A stretch of DNA of 64,000 bases from Tolypeutes matacus (Eukaryota > Chordata > Mammalia > Cingulata > Chlamyphoridae), in the NCBI GenBank assembly GCA_026826555.1, contig JAKSZT010053928.1:38026386-38090385 (forward strand). The letters run 5' to 3'. Within the stretch, counting starts at the first letter, position 1. Each line of letters starts with the position of its first letter. This document shows positions 1 to 9,600 of this stretch, in pieces. The position numbers and the translations under genes are program-made. The notes beneath the pieces were generated by a model, which was not told the origin of the DNA, ran no database searches, and saw nothing but the letters and a program-made list of their open reading frames with translations.

Positions 1-147
1 AGAAGGAAGAAAGAATCATTGTATTATTTCTTATGTGTAACAACTTAATACCTCCCCTGTGCTTCTTTTGGTTGATTCACATAAGACATGATCTTCGGAA
101 AATATATTCTAACGGGAATTAAGTCAGGATAAAACTCAAAATGCTAT

Positions 148-243
148 GTGCACACTTCAGTTACACACATACTAAAATTGTAACACTACAAAGAAGTTTA
201 CCCTTCGCACAAGGTTGGCATTTTTGAAGCAATCCATATTTTT
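148..243 (+). pseudogene. Degenerate U6 snRNA pseudogene
   Basis: The segment aligns along its length with U6 snRNA. It begins with a GTGC-like 5' end, keeps the core ACTAAAATTG near 171-180, a mutated AAAGAAG block at 190-196, GCACAAGG at 207-214 and the 3' end TTTGAAGC...CCATATTTTT. Several small deletions and many substitutions separate it from a functional U6, including loss of part of the stretch before the internal GCACAAGG. I see no convincing flanking duplication or Pol III promoter, so it is an old retroposed copy. It is far more decayed than the second U6 copy 2 kb downstream, so the two arrived at different times. Confidence 0.75.
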
Positions 244-253
244 AGAAAAATAA

Positions 254-272
254 TGTGTGTGTGTGTGTGTGT
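254..272. repeat. (TG)n microsatellite
   Basis: An uninterrupted TG run of about 9 units lies just downstream of the degenerate U6 copy. Confidence 0.95.
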
Positions 273-769
273 AATGATAAAGCAAGTGTGCTAAAGTATG
301 ATAAAATGATAACATTTGCGGATTCTGGGTGAAAGGCTTATGAGAGTTCATATTATCCTTAAAACTTAACTAAAAGTCAAAAATTATTTTTACAATTAAA
401 AACCATTTTTTAAAGTACAAAATGAAAATAAAATAGCAATCTTTTAAATAAATAAATTTTAACTAGATTTGGATAAACACCTACAAGATAGAAAGGTAGT
501 GTGTTTGGAATGCATAGGTTACATGTTTCATGGCTATTACATTTTAATTTTTGGATCTGCTAGTATCTACACTAAAATAAAATATTTTTCTAAAGTTGTT
601 TTTAAAAGGTTGTTAAAAGACCATGTGAATTTAATAGGGATATTTTTCTTTAGATTATTAAAAGTGTTTTCCCCCTTTAATCTGATCCAACAAATAAATA
701 CACACATAAACATATTCATATATGCAAAGTATGTTAAATACTATGTGAGTATAAACAGTGTGTTATTGT
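273..769. other. AT-rich non-coding DNA, nothing recognised
   Basis: The only open stretch here (469-792) opens at TTG, has no family resemblance and is rich in AT-type residues, as expected by chance. No repeat family is recognised. Confidence 0.6.
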
Positions 770-1180
770 TGAGAATAACAGAGAGGACATAAGTTAGTTT
801 ACTTGGTTAGTGAGAGCCACACAGAGAGGATGACAGTTAAGCTGATACTTAAAGAGAAGATGAAAAAAAAATGGAAAGGAAAGTAGGGATCAATTTGAGG
901 AGCAGGAAGACTATTGTAAAGAGACATGACTTGAGGAAGAAAAGGGAGACATGTTTGAGAAATTGGAAAACTGTCACTATGCTTTGAGAATAATAAGCAA
1001 GGTGAAGCATGACTCTAAATAAATGTGGCATGAGAAGCTGGAGCTGTAACATGCAGAAGAACCTTGTAGGCAAGATTGGGAAGTTCCAAGCTGAGTACTG
1101 ACTTGGCCATATTTATAATCAAGCAAGATACATGGTAAAATTTGAAGGGAGGCATAAGTGGGAATGCAAAGATTAATGAG
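770..1180 (-). mobile_element. Possible ancient L2 LINE fragment, antisense
   Basis: The order of motifs resembles the reverse complement of the L2 3' region: a purine-rich stretch with GAGAGGATGACAG, then AGCAGGAAGACT, AAGCAAGGTGAAGCATGA and ACCTTGTAGGCAAG. Divergence is high. It could also be unique purine-rich DNA, so the call is tentative. Confidence 0.35.
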
Positions 1181-2160
1181 GAACCTATTTCAGTAGTTTA
1201 TGATGGTTAATGGTTTTTTGGACTAGAATAGTACCTTTATAGATGGAGGGAAAGAAAGTATCATTATAAAGAGTTTGTGAATATATTATGCATAGAAGAG
1301 GCTTAGTTTATTAGTATATTAGAAACATCATTCACTATGGTGAACTATGGCTTAAGACTTTATTGAGAAACATGGTAATAGCAACAATAGTACTTTTAGC
1401 ATTTAAGAAAATATAACTTTGCTATAGTTTCTATGAGGTTGACCAAGATGTCTAAATAAAAATTATTTTATTTATTTTTAAGTAAGTGTAGATTTTATTG
1501 TGATTATTCCTAATCTCAAATTGTATAGGATTTTGAATTGCTTATTTTCCCTTTATAAAATCATCTAAATGGAGATAGCTCATGCTGTGAATGTCCTGTT
1601 TGTTCCTATTTCCTTGATGATTCAATTATATTTAAACCGATAAACATTTAATAAAACAATTTTATGTTTTATTGGTGGAGTATGGTGGTGATGATGCATT
1701 CTCTAAACGAACAGAATAATAATAATTGAACAATTTGCTTGGTAAATTCTCGATATTGTGAGTATATAGGAGCTAAATAGATGATAAAGGTTACTAGATA
1801 ATATTGTTCATAAACATGATATTCCATGGTGATTGGTAACCTTTCTTAATAAATATGGTTATTGAATCAATGACATTAATATTGCACCACTGAAGTATTA
1901 ACAGAGAAAAAGGAACTAGTGTGATAAGAAAAAATAAAAGGGAGTTGGACATATGGAGGTGCAGTGGGAAAAGCTCTGGACTGAGTCACAGGACTTGGCT
2001 TCCAGTTATATATTTGAGTAACTTGGTTAATTCTTGGCTGATAATTTCTACTTTCAACTAGAAAATTCTCTTATTTGTCTGTAACTTACAAGAGCCTAGA
2101 TTTCTCTGGCCTCTGCATATATATACATTACACTTTTTCTCTGCATAATAACTTTTGTTT
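1181..2160. other. AT-rich non-coding DNA before the U6 chimera
   Basis: No coding frame or RNA gene is recognised. Around 1975-2085 a weak MIR-like word order (ACTGAGTCACAGGACTTGG, later TTATTTGTCTGTAAC) is present but too diverged to call. No U6-type proximal sequence element is evident upstream of the U6 copy that follows. Confidence 0.5.
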
Positions 2161-2175
2161 TAAATAAGAGATACA
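2161..2175. repeat. Target-site duplication, left copy (U6 chimera)
   Basis: TAAATAAGAGATACA; identical to 2468-2482 and directly abutting U6 position 1. Confidence 0.9.
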
Positions 2176-2283
2176 GTGCTCGCTTCGGCAGCACATATAC
2201 TAAAATTGGAATGATACAGAGAAGATTAGCATGGCCCCTGCACAAGGATGACACGCAAATTTGTGAAGCGTTCCATATTTTTT
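2176..2283 (+). pseudogene. U6 snRNA copy, full length, retroposed
   Basis: The copy starts GTGCTCGCTTCGGCAGCACA, which forms the U6 5' stem-loop, keeps the ACAGAGA box at 2216-2222, and ends CGTTCCATATTTTTT. Against the mammalian U6 consensus I count three differences, all transitions at CpG sites: C to T in GGAACGATAC, G to A in CTGCGCAAGG and C to T in AATTCGTGAA. This is ordinary methylation-driven decay, so the inserted copy was probably identical to the active gene. No canonical proximal sequence element or correctly placed TATA box is visible upstream, and the flanking duplication shows it came from RNA. It is therefore called a pseudogene although the RNA sequence is nearly intact. 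Confidence 0.93.
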
Positions 2284-2467
2284 AAGCACCTCTTAAAATA
2301 TATTTATATATATACATAAATAACATTTTTGTAAGCAAATGCACATACATGCATATATATTTATATATCATTTTGCAAATGTTGGTATGTATTGTGAAAA
2401 TTTTGATTTTTACCCACAATAAAAAATTTAAAAATATATATATATATATAAAATAAAATAAAATAAA
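2284..2467 (+). other. 3' partner of the U6 chimera with poly(A) signal and A-rich tail
   Basis: AT-rich, non-coding, with AATAAA at 2418-2423 followed by an A-rich tail that has become a (TA)n and (AAAAT)n microsatellite at about 2431-2467. It behaves as the 3' end of a polyadenylated transcript fused to U6. No family was recognised. Confidence 0.65.
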
Positions 2468-2482
2468 TAAATAAGAGATACA
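2468..2482. repeat. Target-site duplication, right copy (U6 chimera)
   Basis: Perfect match to 2161-2175, following the A-rich tail. Confidence 0.9.
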
Positions 2483-2714
2483 TATCAATGAAGCTATTTC
2501 ATTTTTGGTAATTGTTATTTGGATTGATCAAGAAGGAATTTTGGACCAACTGCTACCATGATCTGGATCTCAGCAGGACTGTTTGTTACTATCCCTGAAA
2601 GAAATACCATCTCAGAACAAAATGTTTTCTCTAAATTACCGTAGGTGAGAAGTAATAATTGTCAATAGTGAAGTCTATCTGTGTTTAGTCATAATTGTAA
2701 TGACTGCAGAGAAC

Positions 2715-2915
2715 AAGACTAGAAGTTGGGTTAGAATACCTTGGACTGAGTTCTGTTTTGGCATCCTACTAGTTGTTTCATGAAACTATGGAGAAATTAC
2801 TTATCTGAAATTCAAAAGCAGCATTTGTAAAATGTAGACAATTTTAACTGTTCTTTTGTCCTCATTAGGGATCCATGAAAATTGAATGTGAAAACTTCTA
2901 GACAAGTGCTTTGTT
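2715..2915 (+). mobile_element. MIR SINE, sense, diverged
   Basis: MIR word order in the sense direction: GGACTGAGTTCTG, a cognate of the MIR core around the lost CTAGCTGTGTGAC at 2766-2800, then AGAAATTACTTATCTGAA, TTGTAAAATG and TTCTTTTGTCCTCATTAGGG. It is old and degenerate. Confidence 0.55.
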
Positions 2916-4599
2916 ATCTACAGGATGTTATGCATATATTAGTTTTACTGTTCATAAGTTTAGGTTCTGTTGTATGACAATTGATCAGTATAAATGAAAA
3001 TAAATTTGGGGAATTTCTCTACCATTGTTAGACAACTTTGTGTTACCAAGAGAAAGTTTAACAATAATTGAGTCATATTCACACACCCAACACTAATTAA
3101 GGAAAACCCCCCACTAAACTCTTAATTCCTCCTGCTCTTTAATTCATTGAGACCTTTAACTTCTCTGTAAGATTTTTAAAAATTATTTTATTCTTTTTTT
3201 AATAGATCAGTTTTACTGATACAAATTAATAAAACATAAATCCATCCAAAGAGTAAGATTTTGATTTACTTCTCTAGCTCTCATCTCTACCTTCTGCTTC
3301 CTTATAGAGTAATTGCCTTACTCACGAGCTCTATAAATGTCATCCAACTTGAAAAACAACTGGAATAGATACAAATACCTTATAAATATAGTGCAGATTA
3401 ATGCTTTTGTAGGTCCTATTGTTTCTTATCAGATATAATGTAGGTATTTCATGACAACAACAAAATAGCAGGAAAGTTTGAATACTTTTTAAAAATAACT
3501 CAAAATACTTGATATTAAGTATGTCCAAGATATGGTTTTCTTTTTGTGAAGTAGAATTTTGGATTGATGCCAAACCAGAGTTTGTAATCCTGATTTTGTC
3601 AAAGTTTTTTCCTAATGCATTACAATATAAATTTACAAGTCAACTTATATCCAAATGGTCATCAGGCCATAGAATCATCTTGCAGTGCAAAGTGGTATTA
3701 TTCCTAGGTTGAGGGTTCTTTTCTCGGTTTTCAAAACTCAACTTTAATTACATACTATAATTTAAACTTTTAAATTATAAGAGTTCCTGGCAATATGTGA
3801 ATTTGCTTGAACAGTAAAAAAAAAGTTTATAAATATGTAACCTAAATATATCTGTTGTGAAATGAACTGTTTCCTTTGTCTTAAATTCTTTCTCCCCAAA
3901 CAAAGAGCTTGAGACAAGGACTTGTGTTCAGTTAGTCTGTTTGGCAGGTTGTCCCAAGAAACAGAAGTGAGAGATGAGGAAAAGCAAAAGGGGGAAAAGC
4001 CAATATTGAGTGTGCCATTGCGACCATTGTGGGGAACTAGGGCTTGATTCTACCTGGATTTATCTGAAACGTTTATGGAATGCCTCTCAGAACTGTCTAC
4101 CTGAGGACTGACCATGTCATACTTTTATCCATTAACTCCTTTCTTCATATTGATTGAGAGCTGTCCTTGGAGCATTAATTTCTGGGATTCTTATGTATGC
4201 AAGTTTCAGTGTGCAAAAATATTATGAACTAATATATCCTGAAATGAATCTGCTAATAAAATATTAATTTGAAGATAACTATTTGACAAATTTACATTGC
4301 TGACCATTCTGTTTATGCCATGTATTCTCAGAAAGAAGATTTAGTGTATAGAAGGTATAGTGAATAGAAAAATGGGACTTCTAGATATGACTATTGTTTC
4401 CAATGTTTCAGGCTTTTTCATGAAGTAAATGTACAAATAATTAGAAGAGTCAAATTTGAAAGTAAATCCTGAGTAATGGAGAAACTCAATCTGAACTTTA
4501 TAATGTACCTCTTTTTAAGAAAAATGGACAATGGAAAGAAGGATGGTTCCTTATTTTATTTTATTATTTTATATTATTCTATTTTAATCTATTGTATTT
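2916..4599. other. Non-coding DNA with weak repeat traces
   Basis: About 3175-3280 resembles an antisense L1 3' end (T-rich start, then AATAAAACATAAATCCATCC and AAGAGTA). About 3920-4140 has the texture of an old LTR or MER-class repeat (GTCCCAAGAAACAGAAGTGA onward) but no family was assigned. Open frames at 3340-3712 lie on both strands over the same AT-rich bases and are treated as chance. Confidence 0.4.
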
Positions 4600-5406
4600 T
4601 ATACAATTGCATTTTATTTTATACTATTTATTTTGAAATAATTTTAGGTTTCCCCAAAGTTCCAAAATTAATACAGAATTCCTGTGTACCATTCATCTAT
4701 TTTCTTCCAGTGATAGCATCTTACATAATGATGGTACATTATTAAAACCAGAAAATCCACATTGGCACAATACTATTACCTCAATTGCCAATATTATTCA
4801 GGTTTCATGTCACTTATTTTTTGGTGTGTAGTTCTTTGAAATTTTATCCCATGTATAGTTGTATGTAACCATCATTAAAATTTAAGTACAGAGCAAATCC
4901 ACACCTCAAAAAAAAACACCTCTCTCTTGTTTTTGTTTTATGGTCATACCCTCTCCGCCAACTCTAACCTTTGGCAACTACAGACTGTATTCCATTATTA
5001 TACTTTATTACTTCAAGAATATTAAATAATTGGAATTTTACAGTTATAACCTTTTGATTTGATTTTTTTTTCTTTTCATTCAGCATAAGGACATTGAGAT
5101 CTCTTCAAATTGTGTATACAATGGTTCATTCCCTTTCATTGCTGAGTAGTATTCCATTTCAGGAATGTACCCTGTGTTTTTACTCATTGAACCATGGAAT
5201 TAAAAAAAAAAAAAAGGTTGTTTTCAGTTTAGGGCCTTTACAAATAAAACTGCTTTGAACATCTGTGTGTAGGTTTTTGTGTGTGCATAAATTTTCATTT
5301 TCCTAGAATAAGTACCCAGGAATGAGATTGTTTAGTCTGTGGTATATGCATGTTAAACTTTGCAAAAAAAAAAAAAGCTTGCCAAACTGTTTTCCAGAGA
5401 GACTGT

Positions 5407-5628
5407 AATTTTTTTTTTTTTTTTTTTTTCTGGCTGCAAAATTTTATTGTAAGAACAAAGCATATATACTCTTGGGAAGGGGAGGGACGGTGGGTAAGGA
5501 GAGGTGGCAGTCTATGATTGGAGATCGCTGTTGCTAGGGAGGGGTTAGGGCTTTGGGCGCGAGTTGCTAAGGGCTTTAGGCTCAAACTGCTAGGGCTTTG
5601 GGCGCGAACTGCTAGGGCTTCAATTTTT
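5407..5628 (-). mobile_element. Short polyadenylated retrocopy of unknown source, antisense
   Basis: This segment interrupts the L1 sequence between CTGTAATTTT and TTTTTACATTTCCAC. On the minus strand it ends in a poly(A) tail (T run 5409-5429), with AATAAA 14-19 bases upstream (TTTATT at 5443-5448). AATTTTTT flanks it on both sides, a target-site duplication of about 8 bp. The body is unusually GC- and CpG-rich for this window and contains a 22-23-bp tandem repeat. It has the form of an L1-mobilised short RNA, either a processed pseudogene fragment or a small lineage-specific SINE-like family. The source RNA was not recognised. Confidence 0.7.
5533..5621. repeat. Short tandem repeat, GCTAGGGCTTTGGGCGCGA-type unit
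   Basis: Units begin at 5533 (expanded, 33 bp), 5566 (23 bp), 5589 (22 bp) and 5611 (partial, 11 bp). Core words are GCTAGGG, CTTTGGGCGCGA and AACT. Two units keep GGGCGCG, so the CpG sites have not been fully eroded, which suggests a fairly recent insertion. Confidence 0.8.
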
Positions 5629-5830
5629 TACATTTCCACAAGCAATGTATGAAAAATCCAGTAGCTAAATGTCCTTTCCAACACCTGGTATTCACTATAT
5701 ATGTATTTTTTATCTTAGCTATTCTAAATAGGTATACAGTATTAAATTTCATCTTAGCTTTAATTTGCATTTTTCTAATAGCCAATGGTGTTGAACATTT
5801 TTCATTTGCTTATTTGTCATCTTTTTAAAA

Positions 5831-6329
5831 TTTTATTGTATTTATCTTGTTTTAGCAAAGACTAAGTACTAGGTCTTTTTTTTCTTTTTTGGTCCAACTT
5901 ATTTCATTCCATGTCATTTTAGAGGCTGCAATTAATTTTGCATATGAAAAACATATGCTTTTTATGCATTTTAATTAGTCCAAAGCATTGGATTAACACA
6001 TCTACCCAGCTTCCTTTTTTCATTACTCCAATATCTCTTCCTGTGTGTCTCATTAAATACTACCCTGATATAGATTGCTTTAGCAATAATTTATGATCAT
6101 ATACTACGCAATCAAATTATTTGCAATCCAATCATATTCTCATCTGGTCTAATAAAATGTAAAATTATGTTGAAACTTACCTATAAAGGGGATGAAAACC
6201 ACTGTTAGTTTACTAAAGTGAGACTATGCAAGATGACAAGTGAGAAATACATTGTTGAAGGTAAGAGAATAGCCTAGAAGGATTAGTTAGGTGGCTTCTA
6301 TGGAAAAAGAGATGACTTTATGTATTCAT
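5831..6329. other. AT-rich non-coding DNA with homeobox-type motifs
   Basis: No gene or repeat is recognised. A perfect inverted repeat, GCATATG and CATATGC separated by five A bases, lies at 5940-5958 and is followed by TTATGCATTTTAATTAG. Such octamer/TAAT words can occur in developmental enhancers, but also by chance in AT-rich DNA. Confidence 0.35.
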
Positions 6330-6450
6330 TCCCTCATTCTTTCTGTTCCTTATTCATTCATTCAGGAAATATTTATTGAACACTAATTTTTTTGCAAAGC
6401 ACTATGTGAAGGATAGTTTTATGCCTTAATGATGTTAGGAAGAACAGTGT
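6330..6450 (-). mobile_element. L2 LINE 3' end, antisense
   Basis: ATTCATTCATTCAGGAAATA and TTTATTGAACACTAA, followed by AAGCACTATGTGAAGG, are the reverse complement of the L2 3' end (its GAATGAATGAA tail and adjacent CTCAATAAATATT). Confidence 0.6.
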
Positions 6451-6499
6451 GGGATGAACCTGGCTATAAGCAGTAATTAAAACCACTATGGTCTATAGA

Positions 6500-6600
6500 T
6501 AATGACTCCACAGTGCTGCTATTAACTGGCTTTCAAGTAACCATTTTAGGCCTTGGTTTTCTTATCTATAAATGAACTGCCTAGACTCAAAGTTTTCTAT
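6500..6600 (+). mobile_element. MIR SINE fragment, sense
   Basis: The MIR core is recognisable as TTAGGCCTTGGTTTTCTTAT followed by CTATAAATGAACTGCCTAG. Confidence 0.5.
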
Positions 6601-9600
6601 ACTCACTTCTACTTCTGATATTCTCTGAGACTGGAAATCAGAGGAATATTTTTATAGTCAGTAGTCAGAAGGATTCTGACTGTGCAAAAAAGCTTAAAAG
6701 AGAACATACACTGTAGCTGTTTAGCACTACATCTAAGAAAAAGAAAAAGAGATGTAACTTAAACCTTGACATTGGATTACCTTTGTATATACTTAAAAGA
6801 AGTTAAGAATAAGTAGTATCTTAGTCTTTTAGGATGGATCAAAGAGAGAAAAATTGAATAGACAAGCGTCTTGGAGTGAGGTGAACATAGATTCAAGAGA
6901 GACCTGGTTGGTGTCAGTTGTGCTGCTTTCACTGTGAAATATGCTTCACTAATTGGTCTTTAGAAGAATAGAATTTATCTTTTCTATGTACTTATACAAT
7001 GAGACATGAAGATAAGATTTAACTATATTGAATACCGGTTAAACAGTGTAATTTATGTATTTTGCTTCCAAGTTTATGAATTATTTGTGTTATCTGCCTC
7101 CTTGACATAATAATGTACAATGCTTCACTGAAATTCCAAGAATTATTTAAGAGAAAGATTCCACTGTACAATACTAACAAGATAAAGGATCATACAGCAT
7201 AAAAATAGTTTTAACAGTTTAAAAAGAGAAAAAGTTTTGATGTGATTCATGTGAATTTAGTCATTTAGTAATTATCTTAAGACTGCAATTATTTCTATAT
7301 TAGGTGAGAAAATATGAATATCTAACATTTTAAATACTTGATAGATTTAGTAATAGATAGAATGCCTTAAAAGTAACTTTTACTAGTTAGACAAAGGGGT
7401 TAGTTACGTAAACAGTTATATTTGTAGATCCAAATAAATGAAACACATATTAAAACAAAATTTTTGTGCAGATTTCAGTGACTTATGTTTGATCCTAATC
7501 AATTGCAATCACAAGAGTTACATCAGTGGGAGTTTTAAAGATTAAACTATTGAGTTTTAATGATTGCTGTCTATGTTCATGGATAATGGCCTTGCCTGAG
7601 CTTTAAGCTAAGTTCCTTTCTCAGCAGGGTTAAACAAGTCATAATTAGCCTGACTATTGAATAGTAAACTTTTTTGAGTACTACTTTTGTGTATGTGATT
7701 TTTGGAAGCCATATACATAAGAGGCTTTTTTCAGTACCCTGTCATGGATCCCAATCATGATAGGTTCTTACCTATATGTTTGAATGAATGAAAATATAGG
7801 AAAATCTATTCATGCTTGTTTGTATATTTCATTTAAAAATTTATATTGTAGAAATATTGTAGAAATACAATAAAAAGAGGATATACAGACCAAGGTTATA
7901 TTTCTGACTCTGCAGCCACTATCCAAATGATATTGGTTTGGCATTTCTCCTCTCTGCCACCCACTTTTCTCAAATCTAAGATAAGAAAGCTAGATTTCCA
8001 TGGTGACTTTTAGCTTCAATACTCATTTTTTGACTACATAATATGTATATATTATAGAAAAATGGCAAAACATAATATACATGAAAAAATAATCAGACAT
8101 TATTTTATCAACCAGGATAACTGTTAATATGTTGGTATAGTTCTATCATACACATTTTATACATGCATTTACCAAACTGCATCAATATCTATATTCATAT
8201 GTTTATATAAATCTACTAGCAAATGAAAACTGGAATCCTATTGTATATACATTTTTATATTTTATATCCTTATGTTTATATAAATTTAAAAGCAAATAAT
8301 TAGAATTTTTCCTGTGACTCAAGCATCTTTGTTTTTAAGGGCTATAAAATAGATTACTCTAACCAGTGAAATGCAGCAATAGAACTATATTCTATTTATT
8401 AGTCATGCTTGGAGGATGGGGGACATTGTCAGTGAGAACAAGATTCTACTAGACAGGATGAAATGATGTCTTGCCAACTCTTCCACAGCATTTACCACTC
8501 CAAAATGATAATTAATGCTAGCATTTTTCTAGCAAACATGCATTCACTGTGATTTTACTATAACATTTAGCATTTACCTTAAATATCTTTTTTTCTAGAC
8601 TTTGACTTTTCTTTGCTTTTTATTTTACTTTATTTTTTTTACAAAATGGGATAAAACTTCCTCAAAAAAATTCCTAAATTGCACGTCTAGTAGTGGTCTT
8701 CTTATGATAACTCTTGCTTAAAGATGTACTTCTGAAGAATCTTCTCAGTATGCAGTGTAGCACTTCTAAATTCTTCCTACCTCCTGCCCATGGTTGTAGT
8801 CTGTGATTTGATTTGGGAGCAGATGTGTTGATAGAATAGGGAGGGGCAGCACTCTGCCTGCTTCAAAATCCAGCTCCTACATCCTGAAGGGCTAACTGCT
8901 TGGTTTACTTGTTGACATGGACCCTGGATTTCTGAGTCAGGAGATAGGTGGGGATAGACAAAACAGGTTTCTACCTTCTGTCTGGTTGATAGTGGTTTGG
9001 TTTTTGCCAGCATATATAAGTAGGTCATTAATTTTGTCATTCCAGTTTTATGGGCTGTGTGGTAAATCTAAATTCCTCCTGGATTCTAGAAAGTAGTTGA
9101 GTGTTTGGCAGAGTGCTTGATGATGATATAAGTTGGGGTCTTTTTCTATTTCTGTAGGAATTATAAAAGGAAGTAGAAAGAGATTAAATGAAGGACCACT
9201 ATCCTGGCACTATTTTAAACCAGTTTCTAACATAAATTTTCAAGTTAATATTTTTAATATTTCAAAAATACTACCAGTTAAATATAATCTGCATATTTCA
9301 GAAATAAGTATGTAAGTTGAGACATTTGTTACTTGGGAAATGTTAGTAAATGTAATTTTTAAAATTATATTACATGAATAATATTAATTTAGTATGATTC
9401 CAAGATTTACCTTAACAAAATTTCAACAGCAATGGAGTGTATAGTTTTGTTTAAAATTTAAAAAATGCATTCATGCTTATGGCTACAAAAATGAAATATA
9501 TCCTCAGGATTTCAGGAGATGGGTGTCTTTGGAATGTGAAAAATCAAAAGAAATAAAAGGATATTGTGTTATAATAAGGGAAATAAGAAGTATACTCCTT

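Larger units (their letters stand above)
2161..2482 (+). mobile_element. U6-mRNA chimeric retrogene with 15-bp target-site duplication
   Basis: A perfect 15-bp direct repeat, TAAATAAGAGATACA, lies at 2161-2175 and 2468-2482. The left copy ends exactly one base before the first nucleotide of U6. Between the repeats are a complete U6 (2176-2283), about 140 bases of AT-rich sequence (2284-2423) ending in AATAAA at 2418-2423, and an A-rich tail (2424-2467). The insertion point follows TTTT and precedes AAATAAG, close to the L1 endonuclease preference. This is the structure expected when L1 reverse transcriptase switches template from a polyadenylated RNA to U6 during target-primed reverse transcription. 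The 3' partner does not match the 3' ends of the two long L1s in this window, so its source is unknown: an L1 of another family or a host 3' UTR. Confidence 0.85.
4600..5830 (-). mobile_element. Old L1 LINE 3' region, antisense
   Basis: The plus strand reads as the reverse complement of the end of L1 ORF2 and its 3' UTR. Landmarks are GTATTCCATTTCAGG at about 5150, ACAAATAAAACTGC at about 5240, GCCAAACTGTTTTCCAGAGA at 5380-5399 and ATTTGCATTTTTCTAATAG at about 5765-5783. The 3' UTR lies to the left and includes TTTGGCAACTACAGACTGTA. The copy is full of indels and A runs, encodes nothing, and was later split by the retrocopy at 5407-5628. Confidence 0.75.

Noticed and set aside
469..792. A 107-residue frame near the left edge
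   Set aside because: It starts at TTG rather than ATG, its composition reflects AT-rich DNA, and no family resemblance was found.
2176..2283. An active U6 snRNA gene
   Set aside because: Despite the near-intact RNA, it abuts a target-site duplication and lacks recognisable U6 promoter elements upstream.
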